Shown here: positions 42,911-43,088 of the stretch, in pieces
Layout of the letters: every line of letters starts with the position of its first letter
How positions within the stretch are numbered: the stretch's first letter is position 1
Position numbers and translations under genes: made by a program
The notes under the pieces: model-generated
Databases searched by the model: none
The model's input: the letters and a program-made list of their open reading frames with translations, nothing else
What the model was told of the DNA's origin: nothing
DNA from: Rhizophagus sp. LPA8_4_AMF
Taxonomy: Eukaryota > Glomeromycota > Glomeromycetes > Glomerales > Glomeraceae
Assembly: GCA_021464525.1 (NCBI GenBank)
Contig: JADRCO010000212.1
Location: 1-43,088, forward strand
Length of the DNA stretch: 43,088 nt
Direction of reading: 5' to 3'

Positions 42911-43088
42911 CCCCGTAAAAAAAGTCAATCCGTTTTTTATATTCCATCTTTTTTCCGTAAAAGGCACATATTTTCGGAATTAATAACCTTATATCACGGA
43001 ATTTATCGCATTATTTACATTTTCCGTGAATGAATCCGTGAAAGGCTCATTTTTACGGAGTTTTTACAGAAATAACGGATAAAATTTT
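42911..43088. mobile_element. CCCTR-family MITE, cut by the window end
   Basis: Starts CCCCGTAAAAAAAGTCAATC at 42911. Its last 40 bases are the reverse complement of the 14365-14410 part of the 14358 element (GGAGTTTTTACAGAAATAACGGATAAAATTTT). The middle (42964-43040) is absent from the 14358 element, so this is the fuller copy. The missing right tip should be a TTATAGGG-like end within about ten bases beyond the window, followed by a repeat of the CAT that precedes 42911. Confidence 0.75.

Noticed and set aside
42737..43033. Overlapping open frames on both strands over the purine tract
   Set aside because: Lys/Glu/Arg-rich on one strand and Phe/Ser/Pro-rich on the other, as any purine tract gives. 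The right end lies in a MITE.

Overview
The window looks like nuclear DNA from an arbuscular mycorrhizal fungus of the Glomeromycotina, most likely Rhizophagus irregularis or a close relative. It is very AT-rich. Its genes carry short GT-AG introns of about 70-100 bp, and it holds four family types that are hugely expanded in that lineage. These are TKL-like protein kinases with an N-terminal cysteine cluster, small concanavalin A/laminin-G-like (LamG-like) proteins, F-box/LRR-type proteins, and Crinkler-type P-loop NTPase-nuclease proteins. The species assignment rests on recalled family resemblance, not on a search.

Layout. 1-1800 is mostly non-coding and contains one Helitron-like 3' end. 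1846-3717 is a broken Crinkler-type NTPase-REase gene. 4088-4507 is a pogo/Tc1-like MITE, followed by one exon of a short-chain dehydrogenase (4532-4733) and a decayed non-LTR retrotransposon endonuclease region (about 5010-5960). From 5.9 to 30.2 kb the window is built from a repeated module. Each module has a minus-strand kinase gene (K1 8000-10219, relic K4 15104-15465, K2 17748-19893, K3 25357-27386), then a conserved non-coding block R upstream of the kinase start, and in two of four modules a plus-strand LamG-like gene (A 13254-14064, B 29398-30189). An F-box/LRR relic (16665-17470) lies between K4 and K2. From 30.2 to 34.5 kb there is a gene-poor stretch with an unrecognised decayed coding region. 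From 34.5 to 40.4 kb there is a second LamG-like cluster: an orphan exon, copy C (+) and copies D, E and F (-). All of these are broken, each by a different lesion. 40.5-43.1 kb is mostly non-coding, with a purine tract and a MITE that runs off the window end.

How the pieces work together. I splice-modelled each kinase and LamG-like copy from the paralogues. The exon sums of K1, K2 and LamG A, B, C and D are all divisible by three. K3 cannot be modelled cleanly at its 3' end. E is off by one base and F by five. The two intact LamG-like genes and the three kinases share no visible operon-like or pathway logic. What links them is repeated segmental duplication of a kinase/R/LamG block, which suggests birth-and-death evolution with gene conversion.

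The most interesting signals are these: (1) 5-bp CTGTA/CAGTA insertions at TA sites, seen as clean insertions between paralogues, matching excision footprints of a Tc1/mariner-type transposase; one of them breaks LamG copy F. (2) A 35-bp GC-rich perfect palindrome flanked by an exact 8-bp direct repeat. (3) Several MITE families whose empty sites or target duplications can be read off inside this window. (4) A 12-nt micro-exon and a run of phase-1 introns in the kinase genes, which make their 3' exons freely skippable. (5) A gene conversion-like tract shared by LamG E and F. No tRNA, rRNA or CRISPR array was found.
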